Of a stretch of DNA of 64,000 nt, positions 52,903 through 62,137 are shown in pieces. The stretch comes from an uncultured Thermomicrobiaceae bacterium (GTDB lineage Bacteria; Chloroflexota; Chloroflexia; Thermomicrobiales; Thermomicrobiaceae). The position numbers were made by a program, and so were the translations under genes. The DNA lies in NCBI GenBank assembly GCA_938082375.1, contig CALKCJ010000016.1:1-64000 (forward strand). Reading direction: 5' to 3'. Positions within the stretch are counted from its first letter, which is position 1; each line of letters opens with the position of its first letter. The notes under the pieces are model-generated. The model did no database searches and was not told where the DNA came from. It saw only the letters and a program-made list of their open reading frames with translations.

Positions 52903-55323
52903 CTAAGGCCGGGGCGCCTGGGCCTCTTCGATCCAGCGGAGAATCTTCTCCGGCGTGATCGGCACCTCGTTGACCCGCACGCCGAAGGGAGCGAGGGCGT
53001 CCTCGATCGCCGCGGAGACCACCGCTGGGGTCATCATGCGCCCGCCTTCGCCCGCGCCCTTGATGCCGTAGGGGGTGAAGGGCGAGGGTGTCTCCTGGTG
53101 GCCGATCTCCACCTTCGGCACCTCCATCGCGGTCGGGATCAGGTAGTCCATGTAGCTGCCGGTGAGGAGCTGGCCGTCCGGGCTGTAGACGTACTGCTCG
53201 TACATCGCTGTGCCCAGGCCCTGGGCCACGCCACCGATGATCTGCCCGTTCAGTGATCGGGGGTTCACCACGGTGCCGGCATCGTGGACCGCCACGTACT
53301 TGAGGAACGTGTGCTGGCCCGTCTCGATGTCCACCTCGACCGCCGCGATGTGGCAAGCATGGCCGACGAAGGGGTAGAACACGCCGAGGTTCTTCCGGTC
53401 GGGAGCGGGCATGGTGGTATAGGGGTGATCGAAGGTGTAGTCGGCCTCGAGGCCGCTCTCCTCGATATCCGGAGGCAGGTCCAGCTTGAACAGGTAGGCC
53501 AGCATCGCCACCTCCTGGAGGGTCATCGCCCTCTCGGGCGTGCCCCGGACCCGGATCTTGCCCTCGGCGAACTCCAGATCCTCCGGCGCAACCTCCAGCT
53601 TGTGGCTGGCGATCTTGAGCATCTTCTCCTTGATGCGCCGTGCGGCTCCCTGGATCGCTCCGGCAACCATGATGGTGAAGCGGCTTCCGCCCGGCCCGGT
53701 CGCCGGCAGCCCCCCGGCCGAGCCGCCGTAGATCACGCTCACCTGGGATGGGTCGATGTCGAATTCCTCTGCCACCACCTGAGCGACCATCGTCTCCGGG
53801 CTCTGGCCCCAGAAGGCCTGGGAGTAGAGGGTTGCGGTGATGTTCCCCATCGGGTCCATTTTCAGGGTGACGCTCTCCGGGCTGGAGGTGATCCCGGTGG
53901 GCTGGTCGAACCAGAACCAGAACTCGGTGGAGCTGAAGACGCTCCGCTCCTGGGCGCTGATCAGGCCGATCCCGACGTAGCGCCCCTCCTCGCGAGCGCG
54001 TCGCTGCATCTCCCGCAGGCCCTGGTAGTCGGCGAGCTGCAGGGCCTTCTCCAGGACGCCCGGATAGTTGCCGCTGTCGTACATGTTGCCGGTCGGGATG
54101 GTGTAGGGGAACTCGTGGGGCTGGATGAAATTCTTGCGGCGGATCTCGACCGGATCCATACCGAGCTCGCGGGCCACCAGATCGACCATCCGCTCCACGA
54201 CCCAGTTGGTGACCTCGGAGCCGAAGCCGCGATATGCCCCCTGCTGGCACTTGTTGGTCAACACCGCGTAGAGCTCGTACTGGACGCTCTTGATCTTGTA
54301 CGGTCCCACCACCTGCGCCAGCGAGTTGCCGTGCGTACCCACGCCGAACTGGATATAGGCCCCGTAGTCGTCGACGACCTTGACCCGCAGGCTGCGCAGG
54401 GTCCCGTCCCGCATGGCGGCCATCTCGACGTCGTAGATCCGGTCGGAGCCGTGGTGGTCGGAGGTCGTGATGTTGTCGATCCGATCCTCGACGAACTTCA
54501 CCGGCCGCCCGACCAGCTTGGCCAGCATTCCGGCCAGGATCGGCACGCGCACGGCCCAGAACTTGGAGCCGAAGCTCCCGCCGGCCGGGCAGGGGATCAG
54601 GTTGAGCTTGTTGGACGGGATCTTCAGCGTGTTCGCCACCAGGAACAGCAGGAACGTGAACGTCACCGAGTTGCAGTAGATGGTCATCATCCCGGTGGCC
54701 GGGTTGTACTGGGCGACCGCGCCGACCGTCTCCAGCGGCTGGGCGCCGGACCGATGCCAGCGCAGGTGATCCCGGACCACCACCTCGGCCTCGGTGAAGT
54801 CCCGCTCCACGTCTCCGAAGACGAAGGTCCGGCTGTAGGCCACGTTGGTGCCGAGCGGCTCGTGGACCAGCGGCGCGCCCGGCTTCATGGCCTCCACGGG
54901 GTCTACGACTACCGGCAGCGGCTCGTAGTTCACCTCGATGAGCTCGCAGGCATCCTCAGCGATGTAGCGATCGGTGGCTACCACAGCCGCCACCGGCTCG
55001 CCCATGTACCGGACCTTGTCGGTCGCCAGGACCCACCACGTGTGCTTCGACGGGTCCGGGCCGAAGTCCGGCATCGGGTTGGTGAGCTCCTTGATCTCCC
55101 GGCCGGTGACCACCGCCAGCACGCCGGGCAGGCTGCGGGCCTTGCTGGCGTCGATCGACGCGATGCGGGCGTGCGCCAGCGGGCTGCGCAGAATGGCCGC
55201 ATGGACCATTCCCGGCAGAACCAGGTCGGTCACGTACTCACCGCGCCCCAGGAGGAGGCGAGGATCTTCCACGCGGGGGATACTCTGACCGATCCACTTG
55301 CGGGCAGGTGCCTGAGTCGCCAT
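52903..55323 (-). CDS. Xanthine-dehydrogenase-family molybdopterin-binding large subunit
   Basis: The 806-residue catalytic subunit hydroxylates an aromatic or aldehyde substrate using water. Signatures are IGQSIPRVEDPRLLLGRGEY at the start, PAGGSFGSKFW for molybdopterin, QGAYRGFGSEVTNW, and the catalytic Glu in YGIKGAGEGGRMMTP. The form I carbon-monoxide-dehydrogenase loop AYRCSFR is absent, so CO oxidation is not supported. Encoded after the iron-sulfur and FAD subunits on the same strand, with 12 bases to the small-subunit gene. The neighbouring dihydroxypyridine-type monooxygenase suggests an N-heterocycle substrate. Confidence 0.88.
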   Translation of the reverse strand: MATQAPARKWIGQSIPRVEDPRLLLGRGEYVTDLVLPGMVHAAILRSPLAHARIASIDASKARSLPGVLAVVTGREIKELTNPMPDFGPDPSKHTWWVLATDKVRYMGEPVAAVVATDRYIAEDACELIEVNYEPLPVVVDPVEAMKPGAPLVHEPLGTNVAYSRTFVFGDVERDFTEAEVVVRDHLRWHRSGAQPLETVGAVAQYNPATGMMTIYCNSVTFTFLLFLVANTLKIPSNKLNLIPCPAGGSFGSKFWAVRVPILAGMLAKLVGRPVKFVEDRIDNITTSDHHGSDRIYDVEMAAMRDGTLRSLRVKVVDDYGAYIQFGVGTHGNSLAQVVGPYKIKSVQYELYAVLTNKCQQGAYRGFGSEVTNWVVERMVDLVARELGMDPVEIRRKNFIQPHEFPYTIPTGNMYDSGNYPGVLEKALQLADYQGLREMQRRAREEGRYVGIGLISAQERSVFSSTEFWFWFDQPTGITSSPESVTLKMDPMGNITATLYSQAFWGQSPETMVAQVVAEEFDIDPSQVSVIYGGSAGGLPATGPGGSRFTIMVAGAIQGAARRIKEKMLKIASHKLEVAPEDLEFAEGKIRVRGTPERAMTLQEVAMLAYLFKLDLPPDIEESGLEADYTFDHPYTTMPAPDRKNLGVFYPFVGHACHIAAVEVDIETGQHTFLKYVAVHDAGTVVNPRSLNGQIIGGVAQGLGTAMYEQYVYSPDGQLLTGSYMDYLIPTAMEVPKVEIGHQETPSPFTPYGIKGAGEGGRMMTPAVVSAAIEDALAPFGVRVNEVPITPEKILRWIEEAQAPRP

Positions 55324-55335
55324 CTTCGCTCTCCC

Positions 55336-55830
55336 TTACCGGCTGGCGACGGCCATCCGAGCGGCCGCGTCCTGGATGGCTTCGACGATGAACTGGTATC
55401 CGGTGCAGCGGCACAGGTTCCCGGCGATCGCCTCGCGGATCTCCTCTTCGGTCGGGTTCGGGTTCTCCTGGAGAAACTCGTAGGCACGCATGAGCATCCC
55501 GGGCGTGCAGAAGCCGCACTGCAAGCCCTGCTTGTCGCGGAAGGCTTCCTGCAACGGGTGGAACTGCGAGTCCCGTGCCAGCCCTTCGACGGTCATGATC
55601 TGGGCTCCATCGGCCTGGACGGCGAAGACGAGGCAGGATCGTACCGTACGCCCGTTGAGGATGACCGTGCAGGCGCCGCAGACCCCGTGCTCGCAGCCCA
55701 GGTGGGTACCCACCAGACCGAGATGGTCACGCAGAAAGTCGGCCAGCAAGAGCCGGGATTCAACGGTGGCCTCGTAAGGGAGGCCGTTTACTGTGACCCT
55801 GATCGCATGCATATCTGCCATTGGAGTCAT
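55336..55830 (-). CDS. (2Fe-2S) small subunit of the molybdenum hydroxylase
   Basis: The 164-residue iron-sulfur subunit has a plant-ferredoxin-like N-terminal cluster ([16 protein letters not shown]) and a C-terminal four-helix cluster ([12 protein letters not shown], then [10 protein letters not shown]). All eight Cys are intact. It begins [20 protein letters not shown] at ATG 55830. An internal ATG a few codons in may be the true start. It overlaps the FAD-subunit stop by four bases, showing coupled translation. Confidence 0.9.
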   Translation of the reverse strand: MTPMADMHAIRVTVNGLPYEATVESRLLLADFLRDHLGLVGTHLGCEHGVCGACTVILNGRTVRSCLVFAVQADGAQIMTVEGLARDSQFHPLQEAFRDKQGLQCGFCTPGMLMRAYEFLQENPNPTEEEIREAIAGNLCRCTGYQFIVEAIQDAAARMAVASR

Positions 55831-56702
55831 CTCCCTTCGGTCGCGCGCCGGTGCGCCTCGGCCAGGGCTCGCCGGACGAGCACCGTCGCCACCCGCCGGC
55901 GGTAGTAGGCCGACGCGTGCAGGTCGGAGTCGGGGTCGATCTCCTGAGCCGCGATCTCGCCGGCCTCCCGGAAGCGCTCCTGGCTCGGACTCGCTCCGGC
56001 CAGCGCAGCCTCGGCTCGGCTGGCGCGAACCGGCTTCGGGCCCGCGCCGCAGAGCGCCAGCGATGCCCGCTCGACCCGTCCATCGGGAGCCAGGGTGATC
56101 ACGGCGGCGACGCCGACGATCGCGAAGTCGCCGTGCCGGCGGGACAGCTCGAGGAAGGCCCAGCCGGCCCGTGGCGGGAGCTGCGGGATGCGAACTTCGA
56201 CCAGCAGCTCGTCCGGCGCCAGCGCGGTGCTCAGCGGACCGAGGAAGAACTCCCCGGCCGGGATTGTCCGGGTTCCGGCGGGTCCTCTGGCTACCAGCTC
56301 GGCTCCGAGCGCGACCGCGACCGCTGGAAGCTCCGCCGCCGGGTCGGCGTGGGCCAGCGCCCCGCCGACGGTGCCCCGGTGGCGAATCGTCGGGTGGCCG
56401 GTGAACCTCAGCGCCTCGGTGAGAAGAGGGATCGTGCGGCTCACGAGCTCGGATCGCTCGGCCTCGAACTGGCGCGTCATGGCCCCGATGGCGATGGTAC
56501 CGTCCGCCTCACGGATGTAGCTGAGCTCGGAGATACGGTTTAGATCAATGAGGTAGCGGGATTCGGCCAGCCGGAAGTTTATCAAGGGGATCAAGCTCTG
56601 GCCGCCGGCCAGAGGTTTGGCCTCGGGAGCGTGGTCGGCGAGGAGGGAGACCGCCTGATCCAGCGAGCTCGGGGCGAAGTAGGTGAACGCTGCTGGTTTC
56701 AT
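55827..56702 (-). CDS. FAD-binding medium subunit of the molybdenum hydroxylase
   Basis: The 291-residue CoxM/CutM-type FAD subunit has the FAD motifs [20 protein letters not shown] and [20 protein letters not shown]. The C-terminal CutM region includes [22 protein letters not shown] 56702 is preceded by GCGGAGGAGGCAAC and gives normal length; the open frame upstream is not used. First gene of the minus-strand operon. Its promoter should lie in 56703-56900. Confidence 0.88.
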   Translation of the reverse strand: MKPAAFTYFAPSSLDQAVSLLADHAPEAKPLAGGQSLIPLINFRLAESRYLIDLNRISELSYIREADGTIAIGAMTRQFEAERSELVSRTIPLLTEALRFTGHPTIRHRGTVGGALAHADPAAELPAVAVALGAELVARGPAGTRTIPAGEFFLGPLSTALAPDELLVEVRIPQLPPRAGWAFLELSRRHGDFAIVGVAAVITLAPDGRVERASLALCGAGPKPVRASRAEAALAGASPSQERFREAGEIAAQEIDPDSDLHASAYYRRRVATVLVRRALAEAHRRATEGR

Positions 56703-56938
56703 GTTGCCTCCTCCGCAGGATGACAATGAGACCGGGCAACTGACGCTGCATGGCACGCGCCCTGTGCTCCACCTCCTTGTCTGCTTGCCTTATTCCTCGC
56801 TGTCACCGCGCAGTTTAACGAGCCGCCATCGCGATGTCAAGGCGCAGAAAGCTGAGTCGACGGCTTTTCACGCGGCACCGCCGCCCAGTAAGGTGCTGGC
56901 GATGGCATGTGGGTACGCCAGGCAGGAGTGCGTGCCGG

Positions 56939-56966
56939 TTGTAGCGCCGTCGAGTGCCGGTATGCT
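56939..56966 (+). promoter_or_regulatory. Candidate promoter 1 upstream of DUF2267
   Basis: TTGTAG at 56939-56944, a 16-base spacer, and TATGCT at 56961-56966. The -10 falls in the first copy of the GGTATGCTRAACC repeat. Confidence 0.45.
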
Positions 56967-56997
56967 AAACCCTGGAATCGTGAACCATCCGAGCCGT

Positions 56998-57027
56998 TTG
57001 TCGATCGAGCGCGGGCCGTGGTATGCT
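56998..57027 (+). promoter_or_regulatory. Candidate promoter 2 upstream of DUF2267
   Basis: TTGTCG at 56998-57003, an 18-base spacer, and TATGCT at 57022-57027, in the second copy of the repeat. It lies 49 bases before the ATG and is the better placed of the two. Confidence 0.5.
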
Positions 57028-57076
57028 GAACCGCGACATTACTTGATAGAAAGAGAAGACTTCGGAAGGTGGAGCG

Positions 57077-57469
57077 ATGCAGTTCGACGAGTTCATCGGC
57101 CAGGTGCAGCACCGGGCCAGGCTGGCGTCTCGGGGTGAGGCGGAGCGAGTCACTCGCGCTGTCCTGGAGACGCTGGCTGAGCGGCTGGCGGGCGGCGAGG
57201 CGAAGGATCTCGCTGCCCAGCTCCCGATGATCGTGAAGGACTACATCCTGGAGTATCCGCAGGCCGGCGCCGGTCGGGACATGACGCTGCGGGAGTTCTA
57301 CGAACGGGTAGGCGAGCGGCTGCGCGTGCCGATGCCGGAGGCGGCCTTCTGGGCCCGGGCAGTGATGAGCGTAGTGCAGGAGGCCGTCAGCGCCGGGGAA
57401 TTGGAAGACGTCAAGGCACAGCTCGGCGAGGAGTTCGCGCCGCTCTTCGAGTGGGAAGGCCCGCAGTAG
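57077..57469 (+). CDS. DUF2267-domain protein
   Basis: The 130-residue soluble helical protein has the DUF2267 pattern: MQFDEFIGQVQHRARLASRG, AERVTRAVLETLAERLAGGE with AKDLAAQLP, and LREFYERVGERLRVPMPEAA. EDVKAQLGEEFAPLFE follows. The function of the family is unknown; it is often linked to stress-responsive loci. ATG 57077 follows AGACTTCGGAAGGTGGAGCG. It has its own candidate promoters and is convergent with the ICMT-like gene. Confidence 0.85.
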   Translation: MQFDEFIGQVQHRARLASRGEAERVTRAVLETLAERLAGGEAKDLAAQLPMIVKDYILEYPQAGAGRDMTLREFYERVGERLRVPMPEAAFWARAVMSVVQEAVSAGELEDVKAQLGEEFAPLFEWEGPQ

Positions 57470-57477
57470 ACCGGCGG

Positions 57478-57966
57478 CTACAGCCAGCGGCGGACGCGCG
57501 CCCGGTAGGCGCGGTAGCGCTGGCCAAAGCGTCGCTCGAGGTACGCTTCCTCGCGCGCGATCACCCCGCGCACCATGACGAGGAGCACCGCCGGGAGCAG
57601 GAGCAGGCACCAGAGCGCGTCGAGCAGCAGTGCCAGGCCCAGATAGGTCAGGGTGAGGCCGAGGTAGATCGGGTTCCGGCTGCGCTGGTACGGCCCAATC
57701 GTGACCAGCTCAGTGACCGGCCGGTACGGCTCAGGGTGGGTGCCCGCCTGGTACATGGTGCGCACCGCCCAACTGGCCAGCCCTAACCCGCTCAGGGCCA
57801 GCCCACCCCCAAGCCACCAGCGTAGTGGCTGGAGGGAGTCCGGTACGAGCCGGAGCGACCGTAGACGGCCCGCGATGAGCCCGAGCGCCAGCCCAGCCAG
57901 GTAGATGAGCGGCGGGGGAGCGAGCACGCCAGGGATATCGCGACTCGTCTTACCGGTATGGTTCAT
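57478..57966 (-). CDS. Isoprenylcysteine carboxyl methyltransferase-family membrane protein
   Basis: The 162-residue polytopic protein is of the ICMT/PEMT group, with about four TM segments. The hallmark GPYQRSRNPIYLGLTLTYLG and the C-terminal EEAYLERRFGQRYRAYRARV form the SAM-binding region. Bacterial members methylate small molecules or lipids; the substrate is unknown. ATG 57966 follows GAGGAAGGAGATGGC. The longer open frame upstream is not used because it overlaps the nrdJ terminator. Confidence 0.85.
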   Translation of the reverse strand: MNHTGKTSRDIPGVLAPPPLIYLAGLALGLIAGRLRSLRLVPDSLQPLRWWLGGGLALSGLGLASWAVRTMYQAGTHPEPYRPVTELVTIGPYQRSRNPIYLGLTLTYLGLALLLDALWCLLLLPAVLLVMVRGVIAREEAYLERRFGQRYRAYRARVRRWL

Positions 57967-58057
57967 GCCATCTCCTTCCTCGCTGCGGCGCAGGAGCGGT
58001 GGGATGACACCGCTGGCCCGAGCATGCCACACGGGATGGCCTGCAGAGAAAACGCAA

Positions 58058-58089
58058 CCGGCCCGGCGGGAATGCACCCGCTGGGCCGG
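58058..58089 (-). terminator. Intrinsic terminator of nrdJ
   Basis: A 13-base-pair GC stem (arms 58058-58070 and 58077-58089, one G-T pair) with loop AATGCA begins 21 bases past the nrdJ stop. On the minus strand it is followed by TTGCGTTTTCTC, a T-rich tail. It is the clearest Rho-independent terminator in the window. Confidence 0.75.
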
Positions 58090-58110
58090 CCGGTTTCACG
58101 GGCCTTCTGG

Positions 58111-61100
58111 CTACGAGCAGCCGAGGCTGTTGCCGCAGTTAAGGCACTTGTAGCACGAACCGTTGCGCACCGTGATGTGACCGCAGACATCGCAGAACGG
58201 TGCGTCGCCCATGAGCTGCGAGAGCTGCTCGCTCAGCGCATCGGCCAGGCGCGGCCGCGCCGGGCCAGCGGCCTGGGTCGAACCCTGGACCACGGTGACC
58301 AGCTCCTCAGCCTCCTGGCGCTGCCCGTTTTGATAGTGCGGGTTGCTTCTCGGCGGCGAGCTGTTCGGCGGCGCCGCTTCACCGGCGCGCTGCTCCGGCA
58401 CCGGGGCCGCGTTCTCGCTTCGAGGCGGCGCCTCGTCGGCATCGCCGCCGTGGATCGGCGGCTGCACCTGCACGAAGTCGGTGCGGCCCAGGTACTCGTA
58501 GCCCAGCACGCGGAAGATGTAGTCAACGATGGAGGTCGCCATCTTGATGTACGGGTGCCCTTCGACCAGCCCCTGCGGCTCGAAGCGCTGGAAGGTGAAG
58601 GTGTCGACGAACTCCTCCAGCGGCACACCGTACTGCAAGCCCTTGGAGATGGCGATAGCGAAGCAGTTCATCAGGCTGCGGAAGGCCGCGCCTTCCTTGT
58701 GCATGTCGACGAAGATCTCACCCAGCGTACCGTCCTCGTACTCGCCGGTACGCAGGTAGATCTTGTGACCGGCCACCCGGCCCTCGTAGGTGATGCCGCG
58801 CCGCTTCGGCGGCAACGGCCGTCGCCGCGGCCGCTCGACGATGACCACCTGCTTCTCCGGCTGAGCCTCCGGCTCCTTCTCTTCGGCCTTCTTCTCGGCC
58901 CGCGTCGAGAGCGGCTGCGAGAGCTTGGAGCCGTCGCGGTAGATCGCCAGCGCCTTCAGGCCGAGCCGCCAGGCCTCCAGGTAGGCGTCGGCCACGTCCT
59001 GCACGGTCACCTCGTTCGGCATGTTGATCGTCTTGGAGATGGCGCCGGAGAGGAACGGCTGCACGGCCGCCATCATCCGGATATGACCGAGATGGTGGAT
59101 AAAGCGCGTGCCGTGTTTGCCGCACTTGTTGGCGCAGTCGAACACCGGCAAGTGCTCGGGCTTGAGGTGCGGCGCCCCCTCGACGGTCTGCCGGCCGCAG
59201 ATTACATCGTTCGCCTCCTCGATCTGCTGCCGGGTGAAGCCCAGCTCGCGCAGCAGGTCGAAGTGGGGCCGCATCCACTGCTCCGGCGTGAAGCCGAGCC
59301 GCCGCATCGTCTCCTCGCCCAGCGTCCAGGGGCTGAAGGCGAAGGAGAGCTCGAAGACCGAGGGGAGCGCCTGCTCGATCCGGGCGAGATCGGCGTTGGT
59401 GAACCCGCGCTGGCGTAGCGACTCGCGGTTGATGTGCGGCGCGCCCTCGAGCGAAAGCGTGCCGAGCACGTAGCGGAGGATCTCCTCGGTCTGCTCCGGC
59501 GAGTAGCCCAGGCGGCGCAGCGCCGGGGCGATCGAGCGGTTGGCGATCTTGAAGTAGCCGCCGCCGGCCAGCTTCTTAAACTTAACGAGCGCGAAGTCCG
59601 GCTCGACGCCGGTCGTGTCGCAGTCCATCAGCAAGCCGATGGTCCCGGTCGGCGCCAGCAGCGTGACCTGGGCGTTGCGGTAGCCGTGGCGCTCGCCCAG
59701 CTCCAGCGCGCGGTCCCAGGCCTGCCGGGCGGCCTGCACCAGGTACGGCGGGCAGTGCGCCGGATTCAGGCCGACCGGCGGGGTGTGCAGCCCCTCGTAC
59801 TCGGCCGGGTGGGCGTTGTAGGCAGCCCGGCGGTGGTTGCGGATCACCCGCAGCATGTGCTCGCGGTTGGGCGCGAAGCCGGGGAAGGGGCCGAGCGCCT
59901 CGGCCATCTCGGCGGAAGCCGCGTAGGCCTCGCCGGTCATGATGGCGGTGATGGTGGCGGCGATGGCCCGGGCCTCGTCAGAGTCATAGGGCAGGCCCAT
60001 GGTCATCAGGAGCGAGCCCAGGTTGGCGTAGCCGAGCCCGAGCGTGCGGAACTCGTAACTCTTCCAGGCGATGGCGTCGCTGGGGTACTGCGCCATCAGC
60101 ACGCTGATCTCGAGCACGATGGTCCAGAGCCGGACGGCGTGGCGGAAGGCCTCGACGTTGAAGACACCAGTCTCCAGGTCATAGAACTTCATCAGGTTTA
60201 GGGAAGCCAAATTACAGGCAGTGTCATCGAGGAACATATATTCCGAACAAGGATTAGAGGCGTTGATACGCCCAGAGGCCGGGCAGGTGTGCCAATCGTT
60301 GATGGTCGTATCGAACTGGATGCCCGGGTCGGCGCACTGCCAGGCCGCCTCGGCGATCAGGCCCCATAGCTCGCGGGCCTTGACTGTCTTGGAGATGCGG
60401 CCATCAGTGCGCCAGCGCAGGTGCCAGTCGTCGTCGTTGAGCACGGCCTGGATGAACTCGTCGGTCACCCGCACCGAGTTGTTGGAGTTCTGGCCAGAGA
60501 CCGTGGCGTAGGCCTCGCCGTTGAAGTCGGCCGGGTAGCCGGCGGCGATCAGTGCGGCGACCTTCTTCTCCTCCTCGGCCTTCCAGCGGATGAACTTCTC
60601 GATGTCCGGGTGGTCGACATCGACGACGACCATCTTGGCCGCCCGGCGCGTGGTGCCGCCGCTCTTGATCGCGCCAGCGGCGCGGTCGAAGACCTTGAGA
60701 AAGCTCATCAAGCCGGAGGAGGTGCCGCCGCCGGAGAGCGGCTCGCCTTCGGCCCGGATCTTGGAGAAGTTGGTGCCCGAGCCGGAGCCGTACTTGAAGA
60801 CACGCGCCTCGCGCATCACCAGGTCGAAGATCCCACCGGGGTTGACCAGGTCGTCTTCGACCGACTGGATGAAGCAGGCGTGCGGGGTGGGGCGAGAGTA
60901 GGCGTCGGCCGACTTCTTCAGCTCGCCGGTGTCGGGGTCGACGTAGGCGTGGCCCTGGGCGGGGCCGGTGATGCCATAGGCCCAGTACAGCCCAGTGTTG
61001 AACCACTGGGGCGAGTTGGGCGCGGCCATCTGGTGGAGGAGCATGTAGGTGAGCTCGTCCTCAAACGCCTGGGCATCCTCGGGTGTAGCGAAGTAGCCGT

Positions 61101-61485
61101 AACGCTCACCCCAGTCGCGCCAGCAGCCCACCAGCCGCCGGACGACCTGGCGCACACTGCGCTCGGGGCCGAGCACCGGCTGGCCGTGCTCGTCGCGGAT
61201 CGGATTGCCCTGCTCGTCGTACTGCGGGACGCCGGCCTTGCGGAAGTACTTCGAGACCACGATATCGGTCGCAACCTGCGACCAGGGCTCGGGCACCTCG
61301 GCGTCGGTCATCTCGAAGACGACCGAGCCGTCCGGGTTGGTGATCCGGGAGGTGCGGCGAGCCCAGGCGATCGTCTCGTACGGGTTCTGCCCTGGCCGAG
61401 TAAAGACGCGGGCTATGCGCAGCCCTCCCGCGCGTTGCGCGGTGCTGACTGTCTCACTCTTGGTCACCTTCGCTCGCTGTGCCAT
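58111..61485 (-). CDS. nrdJ: Adenosylcobalamin-dependent (class II) ribonucleoside-diphosphate reductase
   Basis: The 1124-residue enzyme reduces ribonucleotides to deoxyribonucleotides without oxygen dependence. Recognisable blocks include [40 protein letters not shown] and [40 protein letters not shown] and [20 protein letters not shown] follow. The C-terminus adds a TSCPD-type domain ([20 protein letters not shown]) and a Cys-rich tail ([22 protein letters not shown]) that may bind zinc or shuttle disulfides. ATG 61485 follows GGGGGACATGAGCG. The upstream region has hairpins and repeats but no B12 riboswitch that I can see. Confidence 0.95.
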   Translation of the reverse strand: MAQRAKVTKSETVSTAQRAGGLRIARVFTRPGQNPYETIAWARRTSRITNPDGSVVFEMTDAEVPEPWSQVATDIVVSKYFRKAGVPQYDEQGNPIRDEHGQPVLGPERSVRQVVRRLVGCWRDWGERYGYFATPEDAQAFEDELTYMLLHQMAAPNSPQWFNTGLYWAYGITGPAQGHAYVDPDTGELKKSADAYSRPTPHACFIQSVEDDLVNPGGIFDLVMREARVFKYGSGSGTNFSKIRAEGEPLSGGGTSSGLMSFLKVFDRAAGAIKSGGTTRRAAKMVVVDVDHPDIEKFIRWKAEEEKKVAALIAAGYPADFNGEAYATVSGQNSNNSVRVTDEFIQAVLNDDDWHLRWRTDGRISKTVKARELWGLIAEAAWQCADPGIQFDTTINDWHTCPASGRINASNPCSEYMFLDDTACNLASLNLMKFYDLETGVFNVEAFRHAVRLWTIVLEISVLMAQYPSDAIAWKSYEFRTLGLGYANLGSLLMTMGLPYDSDEARAIAATITAIMTGEAYAASAEMAEALGPFPGFAPNREHMLRVIRNHRRAAYNAHPAEYEGLHTPPVGLNPAHCPPYLVQAARQAWDRALELGERHGYRNAQVTLLAPTGTIGLLMDCDTTGVEPDFALVKFKKLAGGGYFKIANRSIAPALRRLGYSPEQTEEILRYVLGTLSLEGAPHINRESLRQRGFTNADLARIEQALPSVFELSFAFSPWTLGEETMRRLGFTPEQWMRPHFDLLRELGFTRQQIEEANDVICGRQTVEGAPHLKPEHLPVFDCANKCGKHGTRFIHHLGHIRMMAAVQPFLSGAISKTINMPNEVTVQDVADAYLEAWRLGLKALAIYRDGSKLSQPLSTRAEKKAEEKEPEAQPEKQVVIVERPRRRPLPPKRRGITYEGRVAGHKIYLRTGEYEDGTLGEIFVDMHKEGAAFRSLMNCFAIAISKGLQYGVPLEEFVDTFTFQRFEPQGLVEGHPYIKMATSIVDYIFRVLGYEYLGRTDFVQVQPPIHGGDADEAPPRSENAAPVPEQRAGEAAPPNSSPPRSNPHYQNGQRQEAEELVTVVQGSTQAAGPARPRLADALSEQLSQLMGDAPFCDVCGHITVRNGSCYKCLNCGNSLGCS

Positions 61486-61507
61486 CGCTCATGTCCCCCA
61501 CATCTCA

Positions 61508-61529
61508 CCACATGTGACGTGCCATGTGG
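61508..61529. promoter_or_regulatory. Inverted repeat just upstream of nrdJ
   Basis: CCACATG at 61508-61514 and CATGTGG at 61523-61529 are perfect arms around TGACGTGC. The element ends 23 bases before the nrdJ start codon, so it could be an operator or a translation-affecting hairpin. It does not match the NrdR box as I know it. Confidence 0.45.
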
Positions 61530-61565
61530 CAGTCGTGCGTCGCTGATGTCACGACCTCGCTGAAG

Positions 61566-61658
61566 CGGAGACTCTGCCCCCACGTCTCGTCTCGGTTACC
61601 AAGCCACCGAGCAGGCACAGTGATATCCCGAAACCGGAGACTCTGCCCCCACGTCTCG
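61566..61658. repeat. Two identical 24-base direct repeats
   Basis: Copies occupy 61566-61589 and 61635-61658, separated by 45 unrelated bases. Each copy has the shape GGAGACTCTGCCCC then CACGTCTC, so its ends GAGAC/GTCTC are also inverted and can form a small stem. On the minus strand both copies translate as ETWGQSLRF. Possibly a dispersed repeat or paired regulator sites for nrdJ. Confidence 0.7.
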
Positions 61659-61761
61659 AATGCTGAAGCCGATCTATGCCGTCTCCGGGAAAGGTCACAC
61701 CGGGTCGGGTACCGCTCTACCGGCGGGTTCCGCGAGAGCACACCCTCATGACCACGATATC

Positions 61762-61827
61762 TTGGGCCCCGGCGCCGTCTTGGCCCAACATCTAGTGTAG
61801 TTGCCCGCCATTACCCTGTCTAGATGT
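61762..61827. repeat. Two adjacent inverted repeats
   Basis: TTGGGCC at 61762-61768 pairs with GGCCCAA at 61782-61788. Immediately next, ACATCTAG at 61788-61795 pairs with CTAGATGT at 61820-61827. The first could be a weak hairpin terminator and the second an operator. They share one base, and no gene overlaps them. Confidence 0.45.
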
Positions 61828-62137
61828 GTCGCAAAGGCACAGAACCTCGTAGAGACGCGCAGCTCACCCACCCTTCGTTAGAACACCTGAGCTATACGTA
61901 CAGCCCTAGCCACAGTGTAACGGAGCGGCGCGCTCCTGACAAGACCCACGTACGGACGAGGCAGATCGGTGGCCGCTCGCTGCGTCCTTGGGCTTGATCA
62001 CGGTGTTGCGGCGCCGACAGGGCTCGGCGTCACTTGTGGAGAGCAGCCGGTCATGCCGCTCGAGCGGCGAGGTGGGCCATCGAGCCTGTGAGCCTGTGTC
62101 AGAAGGATGCCAGCTCACGGAGGAGCATGACCCGTTT

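Larger units (their letters stand above)
56703..57076. other. Divergent promoter region between the molybdenum hydroxylase operon and DUF2267
   Basis: About 370 bases with no gene that I can support. It holds two promoter-like pairs for the plus strand, listed separately. It also holds a 13-base direct repeat GGTATGCTRAACC at 56959-56971 and 57020-57032. The minus-strand promoter was not identified. Confidence 0.5.
61486..62137. other. Long repeat-rich region upstream of nrdJ
   Basis: About 650 bases between the HerA-like gene's stop and the nrdJ start, both minus strand. It contains a 24-base direct repeat, three inverted repeats (listed separately) and AT-richer segments, but no gene. It is the likely nrdJ promoter and leader; no clear -35/-10 or riboswitch was identified. 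Confidence 0.55.

Noticed and set aside
52499-54250. 583-residue minus-strand frame
   Set aside because: Alternate frame of the large-subunit and LLM genes on the same strand; Pro/Gly/Arg-rich, with no domain.
52903-55323. Carbon monoxide dehydrogenase large subunit
   Set aside because: The form I loop AYRCSFR is not present; the corresponding motif is AYRGFGSE, so only the wider xanthine-dehydrogenase family is supported.
53284-55905. 873-residue open frame on the plus strand
   Set aside because: Exactly antisense to the molybdopterin large subunit, whose motifs are clear. Long antisense frames are expected in GC-rich DNA, and no start signal or domain is present.
61566-61658. CRISPR-like repeat pair (24-base repeat, 45-base spacer)
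   Set aside because: Only two copies, each with internal inverted ends, no leader and no third degenerate unit. It is not near the cas genes, which lie at the far left.
61486-62137. Cobalamin riboswitch before the B12-dependent nrdJ
   Set aside because: No B12-box-like sequence was found on the minus strand in this region by eye.
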